A stretch of 33,960 bases of DNA from Segetibacter koreensis DSM 18137 (GTDB lineage Bacteria; Bacteroidota; Bacteroidia; Chitinophagales; Chitinophagaceae), in assembly GCF_000374045.1 (NCBI RefSeq), contig NZ_KB893340.1, forward strand, positions 1 to 33,960, in the 5' to 3' direction. The notes beneath the pieces were generated by a model. The model was not told where the DNA came from. It worked only from the letters and a program-made list of their open reading frames with translations, and made no database searches. Made by a program: the position numbers and the translations under genes. Positions 24,596-31,544 of this stretch are shown here, piece by piece (positions within the stretch are counted from its first letter, which is position 1; every line of letters starts with the position of its first letter).

Positions 24596-25369
24596 TTAGT
24601 AACCGCCCCTCAACATTTCTGCAAAGTCGTTCGGTAATGGACTGCCTTCAACTGCCTTAGCTGCTTTTTCTACATCGTATTCAAATCTTATAAATTCTAC
24701 CTGTACTGCATCTTTGTTCGTTATGCTGCTATTAACATTGATGGTGAGTATAACATAACAGCCTTTCGGATTGTTGTCTTTTGGCTTACCGACTGAACCA
24801 ATGTTGATAGCATGACGGTAATGGGTGTTTTCTGTTGACTCTGTAGGTAGTATTCTATGGTAAGGTTTGTGTGTATGACCGAAGCACATAATGTCTGCAT
24901 CTGCCTGTTCTATTATTCTCAATAAACTCTTTTCGTCCCTGTCTTCAAACAAGTATTCGTTAATCTTTCTTGGACTGCCATGCACTAACAGTAAGTTCAG
25001 CTTATCATTGTTTAATTGGAACTCCACTTTGATGTGTGCCGGTAAAGTTCTGAGGTACTTTCTTTCTTCTGTTCCTATTATTGAATTGGTAAAAGAAATT
25101 GAGATTTTTCCATTATCCTTTTCTGGTTCCGTTTTATAAGCACAACCACATTCGTCACTCATTAAACCAATGCCCTGGTCGTAGTTACCCGCGATGGTAG
25201 GTATGCCTCTTCTTCTTATTTCGTTAACTACTTCGTTTGCCCAAACGTTGTAACCTACTAAATCACCAAGACAATAGATAGCATCAGGCTTTTGTTCTTC
25301 TATGCTTCTAAAACAGGCTTCCAATGCCGGGAGGTTAGCGTGTATATCACTAAGTAGTGCAATTTTCAT
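24596..25369 (-). CDS. Metallophosphoesterase (calcineurin-like, YfcE/MJ0936 type)
   Basis: The 257-aa enzyme shows the five metallophosphoesterase motifs: Asp8-x-His10 (LLSDIHANL), Gly-Asp36 (YCLGDLVGY), Gly-Asn62-x-Asp64 (IAGNYDQG), the VHGSP block and GHTH (CFGHTHKPY). Together they bind two divalent metals and hydrolyse phosphoesters, often phosphodiesters, in the cytosol. It has no signal peptide. It is the last gene of the minus-strand arsenic cluster, 78 bases after arsA, with no terminator seen between. Position suggests co-expression with arsenic genes, but its substrate and any link to arsenic chemistry are inference. An unusual 'MSDECGCAYKTE' insertion (about residues 70-81) adds two Cys residues close to the active-site motifs. 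Confidence 0.88.
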   Translation of the reverse strand: MKIALLSDIHANLPALEACFRSIEEQKPDAIYCLGDLVGYNVWANEVVNEIRRRGIPTIAGNYDQGIGLMSDECGCAYKTEPEKDNGKISISFTNSIIGTEERKYLRTLPAHIKVEFQLNNDKLNLLLVHGSPRKINEYLFEDRDEKSLLRIIEQADADIMCFGHTHKPYHRILPTESTENTHYRHAINIGSVGKPKDNNPKGCYVILTINVNSSITNKDAVQVEFIRFEYDVEKAAKAVEGSPLPNDFAEMLRGGY

Positions 25370-25447
25370 AGGGTGAGTTTTTTATGCGTTTGAAGTTGTT
25401 GTTTTGTAAAGTCGTCCTTATTCGCTGGGTATTTGCAGTAACCGGTT

Positions 25448-26527
25448 TTAACTGTTAGAATTTACCAGAACAGGGAGTACATCTTTCTCAGGTATAAAGG
25501 GAATGCCAAAAGTTTTGTTGGCAAGTTTACTTTCAATGGTTTTAATAACATCTATTTCGGCGGCTGCCCGGCTTTTTAAAACGGGATCTGTGATTAGTTT
25601 TTGCATTGACAGGCTTTGATTAATAATCCAGGCATATGGAAGAATACCTGCTCTTTTCAGATCATCCTGCAAAGAAGCTGCTTCACGCATTGGTGTTGTC
25701 TCAGGTAACGAAACTATCAGGATTTTACACATTTGCTGGTCTTGTAGCGCCATGTAAGGTGTTTTGATATGACCTGCATCTATAACGCTATTGCGCAACA
25801 CTTCACGATGGTAACTACCGGCGGTATCCAGTAGCAGCAGAGTATGTCCTGTTGGAGCTGTATCGACAACTACAAACTTTCTTTTAGCACTGTTAATGAC
25901 TTTTGAAAAAGCGTGAAAAACAGCTACCTCTTCAGTGCATGGAGATTTTAGGTCTTCGAGCAGAAGTTTTTTACCTTCTTCATCTAATGCAGCTCCTTTT
26001 TGCGAAAGAATTTTTTCTACATATCGTTGCGTTTCAATTTTTGGATCAATGCGATCAATCGTTAGACTTTCAGGCAAAACTTTCAATTGCTTAATGAAGT
26101 CCTGTATATGAGCGGCAGGGTCAGTAGTGGTAAGATGTACCTCAAACCCTTTTTTTGCTAATAATACCGCAATAGTAGAAGCAGTAATAGTTTTGCCAAC
26201 ACCTCCTTTGCCCATTACCATAATCAGCCCTTGACTCTGTTTCTGGATCACCTCCTTTACTAATTCATCCAAACCAGGTAATGGATGGTTTAAATTATTT
26301 GACTGCCCGATATTTTTCTCTATCACTTGTTTTTGAAGGTCTGTGTTTAGAAGGGAACGGAGCTTCTGTAGTCCTAAGACATTATAAGGTAGCAGAGGAA
26401 ATGTGTCTAATGGTAGACTTTTGAGTGTTTGAGGAATACTATTAAGCTGTTCATCTGCTAATGACTGCATTTTTTTTGCAAAAACATCTACCGCATCAAT
26501 AGCTTTAAAAACTCCATTTATATACAA
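25448..26527 (-). CDS. arsA: ArsA arsenite-pump ATPase, C-terminal portion (rest of domain 1 plus intact domain 2)
   Basis: This frame begins with no ATG: its first codon is TTG (LYINGVFKAID) inside the linker side of ATPase domain 1. It is therefore the continuation of the N-terminal fragment at 26505-26837. Residues about 1-85 match the end of ArsA domain 1 and the interdomain linker. Domain 2 then has Walker A MGKGGVGKT, the Asp switch TTDPAAH and switch II DTAPTGHTLLLLD. It is complete to the C-terminus ('FGIPFIPEKDVLPVLV'). ArsA normally couples ATP hydrolysis to arsenite efflux through ArsB or Acr3, which is encoded just upstream. Whether this half is translated alone, by frameshift fusion, or not at all is unknown. 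No arsD chaperone gene is present in the locus. Confidence 0.8.
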   Translation of the reverse strand: MYINGVFKAIDAVDVFAKKMQSLADEQLNSIPQTLKSLPLDTFPLLPYNVLGLQKLRSLLNTDLQKQVIEKNIGQSNNLNHPLPGLDELVKEVIQKQSQGLIMVMGKGGVGKTITASTIAVLLAKKGFEVHLTTTDPAAHIQDFIKQLKVLPESLTIDRIDPKIETQRYVEKILSQKGAALDEEGKKLLLEDLKSPCTEEVAVFHAFSKVINSAKRKFVVVDTAPTGHTLLLLDTAGSYHREVLRNSVIDAGHIKTPYMALQDQQMCKILIVSLPETTPMREAASLQDDLKRAGILPYAWIINQSLSMQKLITDPVLKSRAAAEIDVIKTIESKLANKTFGIPFIPEKDVLPVLVNSNS

Positions 26528-26837
26528 CTTTTTTTTTTATTTCGGCATCAGGTATAATTCCGAGTAGCGGATTTGTAACCCTCTGTCGATATTCTTCTGC
26601 CGACACTTCCGGATTAATATTAATAGCAAACAGGTTGTCCAACCCTTTTACCCGGCTAATTTTTTCAGTCACACTACTCTCCAAGACATCTTCTAAATTG
26701 GATGCAGGATCGGTACTTACCAAAAGTATTCTTTTCCCCTCATCAGCAAGTTTAACTGCAGTCGCACAAGCGAGAGAAGTTTTACCAACTCCGCCTTTCC
26801 CTGTGAAAAACAAATATGGTGTTATTGTGTTTGTCAT
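26505..26837 (-). pseudogene. arsA: ArsA N-terminal fragment (domain 1 truncated, frameshifted)
   Basis: The first ~100 residues of ArsA are normal: MTNTITPYLFFTGKGGVGKT with Walker A at 13-20, then VSTDPASNLEDV carrying the switch Asp. After PDAEIKKK the frame runs into a stop ten codons on. The expected next ~140 residues of domain 1, including DTAPTGHT, are missing. The following sequence resumes at 'YINGVFKA' in another frame. The break falls at an A10 tract (26529-26538); with nine A's the two parts would read through continuously. So there is an internal deletion, plus a one-base frame difference at a homopolymer. The frame difference could be a real inactivation, transcriptional slippage, or a sequencing error. 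The deletion is independent of that question. Confidence 0.8.
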
Positions 26838-26881
26838 TTAAGGAAGTTTTATAAAATTTAGCAAAGCTTATAAGATTTGTG

Positions 26882-27973
26882 TTATATGGGCGAGTTTTGT
26901 TGTTGAAGTTTTGAATAATATTTGTTTCGTAACCAAAATGCTACATTGACCAGTACAATCAATGCCGGAACTTCAACCAAAGGACCAATCACACCGGCAA
27001 AGGCTTGTCCGCTGTTGATGCCAAACACACCTATTGCTACTGCAATGGCTAATTCAAAATTGTTTCCTGCTGCTGTGAATGCTATTGATGCATTGGTAGA
27101 ATAGTCAGCACCCATCTTCTTACCGATAAAAAAGCTAACTATAAACATGATAGCAAAGTAAATAACCAGAGGGATTGCAATTCTAACAACATCTAAAGGT
27201 ATTTGAACAATCAGCTCACCTTTAAGGCTGAACATTACAACGATGGTAAAGAGTAATGCAATCAAGGTTATCGGCGATATGAATGGAATGAATTTGTTTT
27301 GATACCATTCTTCGCCTTTTGCTATTCTAAGTATGTACCGAGTAAGTACACCGGCTGCAAATGGAATACCTAAGTAAATGGCAACACTTTCTGCAATCTG
27401 TCCAATTGTAATATTTACTTCTGAACCTGTGATGCCGAATAATGGTGGTAATATAGTAACAAATACATAAGCATAAACACTGTATAAAAGCACCTGGAAG
27501 ATGCTGTTTAATGCAACTAAACCTGCTGCATATTCTCTGCTTCCTCCTGCTAATTCATTCCATACAATTACCATAGCGATACATCGGGCTAAACCAATAA
27601 GGATTAAGCCTACCATGTATTCCGGTTTATCGTGTAAAAAGAATATTGTTGCAAGTAGAAACATCAGTATTGGACCTATCACCCAATTAAGGAACAATGA
27701 CATTCCTAAAACCGTGGTATCCTTAAAGACTTCTTTCAGCTTTTCATATCTCACCTTTGCAAAGGGTGGATACATCATCAGTATTAAGCCTACCGCTAAA
27801 GGAATGTTTGTTGTACCTGAAGAAAATGAATTGATAAACTTACTTGAAGATGGAAGAAAGTAACCAATTGCAACACCTATAGCCATTGCTATAAATATCC
27901 ATAGGGTTAAGTACGTATCTAAGAAACTAAGTTTCTTTCTTTGAGCTACCGGAGCACAGTTGTTTCCTGACAT
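26882..27973 (-). CDS. arsB: Acr3-family arsenite efflux transporter
   Basis: The 363-aa membrane protein extrudes As(III) from the cytosol using the proton-motive force. About ten hydrophobic segments are visible. The Acr3 signature [18 protein letters not shown] carries the conserved catalytic Cys131, and the C-terminal [15 protein letters not shown] segment carries the conserved Glu. It is clearly the Acr3 (BASS superfamily) type, not the 12-helix ArsB type, although the symbol arsB is commonly used. It lies 7 bases after the acetyltransferase gene and 44 bases before arsA on the same strand, within the operon arsM-arsN-acr3-arsA-phosphoesterase. Acr3 works alone as well as with ArsA, so the arsA defect need not abolish efflux. 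Confidence 0.95.
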   Translation of the reverse strand: MSGNNCAPVAQRKKLSFLDTYLTLWIFIAMAIGVAIGYFLPSSSKFINSFSSGTTNIPLAVGLILMMYPPFAKVRYEKLKEVFKDTTVLGMSLFLNWVIGPILMFLLATIFFLHDKPEYMVGLILIGLARCIAMVIVWNELAGGSREYAAGLVALNSIFQVLLYSVYAYVFVTILPPLFGITGSEVNITIGQIAESVAIYLGIPFAAGVLTRYILRIAKGEEWYQNKFIPFISPITLIALLFTIVVMFSLKGELIVQIPLDVVRIAIPLVIYFAIMFIVSFFIGKKMGADYSTNASIAFTAAGNNFELAIAVAIGVFGINSGQAFAGVIGPLVEVPALIVLVNVAFWLRNKYYSKLQQQNSPI

Positions 27974-27981
27974 AATTTATT

Positions 27982-28476
27982 TTAATTAATTCCAACTATT
28001 TTACTTCTTCTTTCTAATTGTAAGTTATCTCTCCAAACTCCATTCATTTTACCTATCCGTTCTCTTGTTCCGAAAATCCGAAAACCGCCAGCTTCATGAA
28101 TTTTTATGCTTGGTGTATTCTCTGGAAATATCCCTGCTTGTAGAGTCCAGATGCCGTTTGCTTCACTTTCTTCTATAAGTTTTTGCAGTAGTTGCTTTCC
28201 TAATCCTTTACCTCTTGCTTTATCACTTACATAAACACTTACTTCCGCAACACCTGCATAAATACATCTACCTGATACCGGTGTAAGTGCTGCCCATCCT
28301 AAAACAATATTGTCTTCTTTTGCTACAATCCTGCTGTGTTGTAAATGGCTGTTGTTCCATTCATCCCAGCATGGTGCAGATTGTTGAAAAGTGGCATTGC
28401 CGGTAGCAATGCCCTCTTCATATATTTCTTTTACAGCCTCCCAGTCGGAAGGCTTCATTGAATCAAGCGTTATCAT
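27982..28476 (-). CDS. arsN1: ArsN1-type GNAT N-acetyltransferase (arsinothricin/phosphinothricin)
   Basis: The 164-aa protein is a GNAT acetyltransferase of the phosphinothricin N-acetyltransferase group. The acetyl-CoA loop is at Arg88-Gly-Lys-Gly-Leu-Gly (88-93). Family landmarks include GNATFQQSAP, GWAALTPVSGRCIYAG, AEVSVYVSDKARG, GIFPENTPSIKIHEAGGF and GTRERIGKMNGVWRD. ArsN1 members in ars operons acetylate the organoarsenical antibiotic arsinothricin; related enzymes act on phosphinothricin. Placement between arsM and acr3, 14 and 7 bases away, strongly supports the ArsN1 reading over an unrelated GNAT. Substrate preference cannot be settled from sequence. Translation is probably coupled with its neighbours. 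Confidence 0.85.
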   Translation of the reverse strand: MITLDSMKPSDWEAVKEIYEEGIATGNATFQQSAPCWDEWNNSHLQHSRIVAKEDNIVLGWAALTPVSGRCIYAGVAEVSVYVSDKARGKGLGKQLLQKLIEESEANGIWTLQAGIFPENTPSIKIHEAGGFRIFGTRERIGKMNGVWRDNLQLERRSKIVGIN

Positions 28477-28491
28477 AAACAGTTTAAAATT

Positions 28492-29340
28492 TTAGTTACA
28501 ACATTCAGGACCGCAACAGGTCGCTTTTTCTGCTGCTGGTTTTTCCGCATATACAGTGATGCTTTTGATGCCTGTACCTGATTGTTTAAATGCTGTAATT
28601 TGCTCTGCTGATAAATATTGACTTAATATATCATCCGGAATAATAATTGCTTTGTCTTTTTGAACTGTAATATTTTTAAATCCGTTTGCTTCTATCAGTT
28701 CTAAGTAAACTTGTTTTTGGATTGCACCAGCAACACAACCTGCATACATTTCAGCAGCTTCTCTTATCTCTTTTGGTAACTGACCTTCTAAAACAATATC
28801 AGATATGGAGAAGTGACCGCCTGGTTTTAGTACTCTGTATATTTCTTTAATTACTCCGTCTTTGTTAGGTACTAAGTTTAATACACAGTTGCTTACAATA
28901 ACATCTGCTGTGTTAGCTGTTACTGGCATCTTTTCTATATCACCTTGCCTGAACTCAACGTTGGTAAAACCCCTTACTTCATTGTTTTGTCTTGCTCTTT
29001 CAATCATAGCGGGGGTAAAGTCAATGCCTATAACCTTTCCTGTTTCCCCTGTTTCGTTTCTGGCTATGAATGCATCATTACCTGCACCGCTTCCTAAGTC
29101 TATAACTACATCACCTTTTTTGATTTTAGCATACTGAGTAGGAAGACCACAGCCTAAGCCCAAATCAGCATCGGGGTTATAACCTTCTAACTGTGTATAG
29201 TCATCAGCCATGATATTATAAACTTCTGTTGAGCAACAACCAGAACCACAACATGAAGAGGCATTTGTTTGTTTGTCTTGTAAAGCAATCTCTGAATACT
29301 TCTGCCTTACCAAGTTTTTTACTTGTTCTTGAGTTTCCAT
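28492..29340 (-). CDS. arsM: Arsenite S-adenosylmethionine methyltransferase
   Basis: ArsM methylates As(III) to mono-, di- and trimethyl species using SAM. The 282-aa protein has the Rossmann SAM site VIDLGSGAGNDAFIA (about 79-93) and GIDFTP. It has the three arsenic-binding cysteines Cys64 (LGLGCGLP), Cys152 (VSNCVLNL) and Cys202 (YAGCVAGA), which match the catalytic trio of characterised ArsM enzymes. Extra vicinal Cys pairs occur at the N-terminus (SSCCGSGCCST, 30-36) and the C-terminus (CCGPECCN, 275-281), common in the family as accessory metalloid ligands. It heads the operon, separated from arsR by 55 bases that contain a 16-bp palindrome, so it probably has its own ArsR-controlled promoter. 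Confidence 0.96.
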   Translation of the reverse strand: METQEQVKNLVRQKYSEIALQDKQTNASSCCGSGCCSTEVYNIMADDYTQLEGYNPDADLGLGCGLPTQYAKIKKGDVVIDLGSGAGNDAFIARNETGETGKVIGIDFTPAMIERARQNNEVRGFTNVEFRQGDIEKMPVTANTADVIVSNCVLNLVPNKDGVIKEIYRVLKPGGHFSISDIVLEGQLPKEIREAAEMYAGCVAGAIQKQVYLELIEANGFKNITVQKDKAIIIPDDILSQYLSAEQITAFKQSGTGIKSITVYAEKPAAEKATCCGPECCN

Positions 29341-29360
29341 TGTATTTATAATTTAGAATT

Positions 29361-29376
29361 ATCGAAATATTACGAT
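29361..29376 (-). promoter_or_regulatory. Probable ArsR operator in front of arsM
   Basis: ATCGAAATATTACGAT is a near-perfect palindrome (half-sites ATCG and CGAT around AATATT, two mismatched positions). It lies 21 bases before the arsM start. It shares 13 of 16 positions, including an unbroken AATATTACGAT, with the element before arsR, as expected for a site bound by the ArsR dimer. Confidence 0.6.
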
Positions 29377-29395
29377 GATTATAAGCAAAAAAAAG

Positions 29396-29725
29396 TTAGC
29401 AACAATTGCTGCCCCCCTTATATGTTTCAAACATTTGATTTAATACTGCCTGCGCTGCTTTCCATTCTTTCGCATCTATACAGTAACAAACTTTTGCCCC
29501 TTCTATTTCTCCGGTAATCAATCCTGCCTCTTTTAATTCTTTTAAGTGTTGTGATACTGTACTTTGAGAAAGTGGTAATTCGTCTACTATGTCACCACAA
29601 ACGCAAGCCTGCTTGTTTGCTAACAAATTTAAGATAGCAATTCTTGCAGGGTGTCCTAAAGCCTTTGCAATTTTTGCAATCCTGTTGTCCTTAACGCTGA
29701 ACACGGATGATTTAGTAGCTCCCAT
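29396..29725 (-). CDS. arsR: ArsR-family metalloregulator
   Basis: The 109-aa winged-helix repressor has the helix-turn-helix LPLSQSTVSQHLKELKEAGL (about 50-69) and wing 'GEIEGAKVCYCID'. The As(III) site at the end of helix 3 is ACVCGDIVDEL (Cys41, Cys43), close to the ELCVCDL motif of type 1 ArsR. Further Cys are at 80, 82, 108 and 109; the terminal SNCC could contribute a third thiolate. It should repress the locus until arsenite binds. A 16-bp palindrome (29732-29747) overlaps the region directly before its ATG, which suggests autoregulation, and a near-identical copy precedes arsM. It is transcribed in the same direction as arsM. Confidence 0.93.
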   Translation of the reverse strand: MGATKSSVFSVKDNRIAKIAKALGHPARIAILNLLANKQACVCGDIVDELPLSQSTVSQHLKELKEAGLITGEIEGAKVCYCIDAKEWKAAQAVLNQMFETYKGGSNCC

Positions 29726-29731
29726 TTTTAT

Positions 29732-29747
29732 AACGCAATATTACGAT
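29732..29747 (-). promoter_or_regulatory. Probable ArsR operator in front of arsR
   Basis: AACGCAATATTACGAT shares its AATATTACGAT block with the arsM-proximal site. Read on the minus strand it contains TAATATTG, one mismatch from the -7 consensus TAnnTTTG. Operator and promoter would thus overlap, a simple repression geometry. It lies 7 bases from the arsR ATG. Confidence 0.55.
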
Positions 29748-29892
29748 GAATTTTAAAGAAAATATTATTTTTAAAAGAAATTTTTGCTGAATTCGCATAT
29801 TTAGTCTTAAGACGGCCCTTTCTTGAATTACCTACTACAAATAGCACAGTGATGTCCTGTCGAAGGATAACTTTTTCAATTAATACTAATTC

Positions 29893-30435
29893 TCACAACT
29901 TCTTGTACCAATTGTAAGATGCTGAGCCGGGAACAGTAATTTGTATTGCAGGATTAGATGAACTGATATAAGCATATCTACGCATACCTGCTATTTTGGG
30001 GTCAGCTAATTCTGTGCTCGTCAGCTCTCTGTCTGCGTTATTGTCCGAATGACGAGTATTATAAAATCGTTTTCGCCCCTTGATGGGAAAGAAAGTAAAA
30101 GTGCCTTTATCATTGAAAGTCACAGTTCCTGTGCAATCAATAAGCTCCTCGTAAAGACCATAGGCAAACTCATATCTGTAGAACTTGGCATCCCCATTTT
30201 TGTTAAATACCATTGCCTCTCTTGAAGGTATTGCATTTCGGCCTGCATAATAACCTTCCCGGTAATTTTCCCACAGTACAAAATCGATACTGCCACTTTC
30301 CCATGCACCTACAATTTCATCAGGTACTTGGGTTCTCGGGGTATTGCCGAGGTCACCAGGATGTTCACTATCTTTCTTGCAGCTTGTTGTGCCCAATACT
30401 GCGATCGTGCTTAGTAAAAAGAGTAATTTTTTCAT
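29893..30435 (-). CDS. Uncharacterised lipoprotein
   Basis: The 180-aa protein starts with a lipoprotein signal (MKKLLFLLSTIAVLGTTSC, modified Cys19, followed by KKDS). The mature part is mainly beta-strand-like, with 'VGAWESGSIDFVLWENYREG', 'YRYEFAYGLYEELIDC', 'GTVTFNDKGTFTFFPIKGRK' and an aromatic C-terminus (YNWYKKL). The pattern 'V.G.W..GS' followed by strands containing 'NKNGDAKFY' recalls small lipocalin-like or META-type lipoproteins of Bacteroidota, but no family is recognised with confidence. It lies 167 bases upstream of arsR on the same strand and is probably a separate unit. A role in arsenic resistance is not indicated by sequence. Confidence 0.7.
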   Translation of the reverse strand: MKKLLFLLSTIAVLGTTSCKKDSEHPGDLGNTPRTQVPDEIVGAWESGSIDFVLWENYREGYYAGRNAIPSREAMVFNKNGDAKFYRYEFAYGLYEELIDCTGTVTFNDKGTFTFFPIKGRKRFYNTRHSDNNADRELTSTELADPKIAGMRRYAYISSSNPAIQITVPGSASYNWYKKL

Positions 30436-30925
30436 TTTGTATGTTTTTATATGTTTTGATTACGTTTTCTATAACAGGTTTTAGTTTTACTAATTGGAAA
30501 ATATGTGGATATTAGGTAAGGATAGAGCAGGAAATGACCGTAGCAATCAACCATCGGTGATTTTATGCTTTTTGATATTATTTAATCTCATTGAATTATT
30601 TTGCTCGCATTTTACAATTTTAATATAGTAAGCATACTCAACGCTTCTCCCAAGGCAACTGAAGCTCCTGTAATTAATATAAATCTTTCCCCCTAAACCG
30701 TTATTTTACTTTGTTTGTTTGTGTTTAGCAAAAGCACTTTGTGTTACAAATAATTGCAACGGAAATTGGAACAACCGATAGATGAATATTAGTAGCTGGA
30801 AAATATCGATCAAAGAAATTTTGCCGTTGGTCGGGCAAGATGAATGGTAGGTGACCAGACACGTGGAATTAGTAAAACATTTTCAGGAAGGCTCTAACAG
30901 CGATGACATTAATGCATTTTAAACA
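30436..30925. other. Intergenic region with possible gene remnants
   Basis: About 490 bases without an intact gene. On the plus strand a frame from ATG 30782 runs 22 codons to a TAG (30848-30850), then continues in the same frame for 23 codons to TAA at 30922. This looks like a short gene with one stop inside. On the minus strand around 30620-30690 a frame reads RFILITGASVALGEALSM, like the nucleotide-binding start of a short-chain dehydrogenase, and stops soon after. Both may be debris. Confidence 0.35.
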
Positions 30926-31135
30926 TCAAAGAATTTCAAGGCACTCTCTGACCCTCTTCCAACGTTTTAATTTATTTTCATCTTCTGTTATTGCTATAGT
31001 CTTATCTACCTCCGATAATGAAACCTCCTTTGCAATACCATTTTCAAGATAATTTCGTGACTTCTCAATACAACATACCATTTTCATCAACACTGTAACT
31101 ACTATTTCTTTTGCTTCTTGTTCTGCTGTTTTCAT
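30926..31135 (-). CDS. Uncharacterised 69-aa helical protein with a Cys-Cys pair
   Basis: The product is 69 aa, mostly helical and charged: MKTAEQEAKEIVVTVLMKMV, then Cys21-Cys22 (VCCIEKSRNYLENG) and a C-terminal helix ending RVRECLEIL with Cys65. It has no signal peptide or membrane span. It sits 153 bases downstream of the Cys-rich peptide gene on the same strand. An imperfect stem (31193-31202 with 31220-31229) lies between them, so it may or may not share their transcript. The vicinal Cys pair echoes the other proteins of this locus. Family not recognised. Confidence 0.5.
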   Translation of the reverse strand: MKTAEQEAKEIVVTVLMKMVCCIEKSRNYLENGIAKEVSLSEVDKTIAITEDENKLKRWKRVRECLEIL

Positions 31136-31192
31136 AGCTTATTAATATAATTACGAAAGCTTATTCATTACTTTTTAATCTTCAGTGAAATT

Positions 31193-31229
31193 GGCGACCA
31201 TCTCAAACAAAAATACCAGGATGGTGGCC
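31193..31229 (-). repeat. Imperfect stem-loop between the 69-aa gene and the Cys-rich peptide gene
   Basis: GGCGACCATC (31193-31202) pairs with GATGGTGGCC (31220-31229) except one position, with a 17-nt loop. There is no T run on the minus strand, so it is more likely an mRNA processing or stabilising element, or chance, than a terminator. Confidence 0.35.
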
Positions 31230-31288
31230 TTCAACAGTTAGTGATGGTTTTGCACCCTTGTTCGACGTTTATATATGCACGTGATGCT

Positions 31289-31486
31289 TTATTTATCACA
31301 ACAGAGTGTACCATCTTTTGGCTGAGCACAGCAAGCGCCATCATTTTCCTCTTTTGATTTACTTGGTGTACAACAGGAAGTTGTTGTTGAAACAGGCGTA
31401 CAACAGGAAGAACTACTTTTGCTTGCTATAGGTGTCTCTCTTTTACTTTTTTCCAGAACCGGAATGTTTGCCATTTGTGTTTCCAT
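31289..31486 (-). CDS. 65-aa peptide with four vicinal Cys-Cys pairs, putative metalloid-binding
   Basis: The product is 65 aa with eight cysteines in four CC pairs at 28-29 (SSCCTP), 38-39 (TSCCTP), 52-53 (GACCAQP) and 62-63 (TLCCDK). The pairs are separated by 10, 14 and 10 residues. The rest is polar and rich in Ser, Thr, Lys and Pro, so it is probably unfolded without a ligand. There is no signal peptide, so it is expected in the cytosol. Vicinal thiols bind As(III), Sb(III) and soft metals, and the two-by-two repeat looks like duplicated ligand modules. It lies 58 bases downstream of sigZ on the same strand, in the same island as ArsM and ArsR that also carry CC pairs. A metallothionein-like buffer or a chaperone is plausible; this is inference. 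Confidence 0.65.
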   Translation of the reverse strand: METQMANIPVLEKSKRETPIASKSSSSCCTPVSTTTSCCTPSKSKEENDGACCAQPKDGTLCCDK

Positions 31487-31544
31487 GATTTTAAGTTTTT
31501 GTTCATCTATCTATATAGACGGAAACACTTTAAAATGACGCAAA

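Noticed and set aside
24317-24637. Two overlapping short frames between the integrase and metallophosphoesterase genes
   Set aside because: Opposite-strand overlap, no domain, and one runs into the phosphoesterase gene. They were treated as non-coding or remnant sequence.
30620-30695. Minus-strand RFILITGASVALGEALSM, resembling a short-chain dehydrogenase start
   Set aside because: Only about 20 suggestive residues, with no start codon and an early stop. It is too short to annotate and is mentioned only as possible debris.
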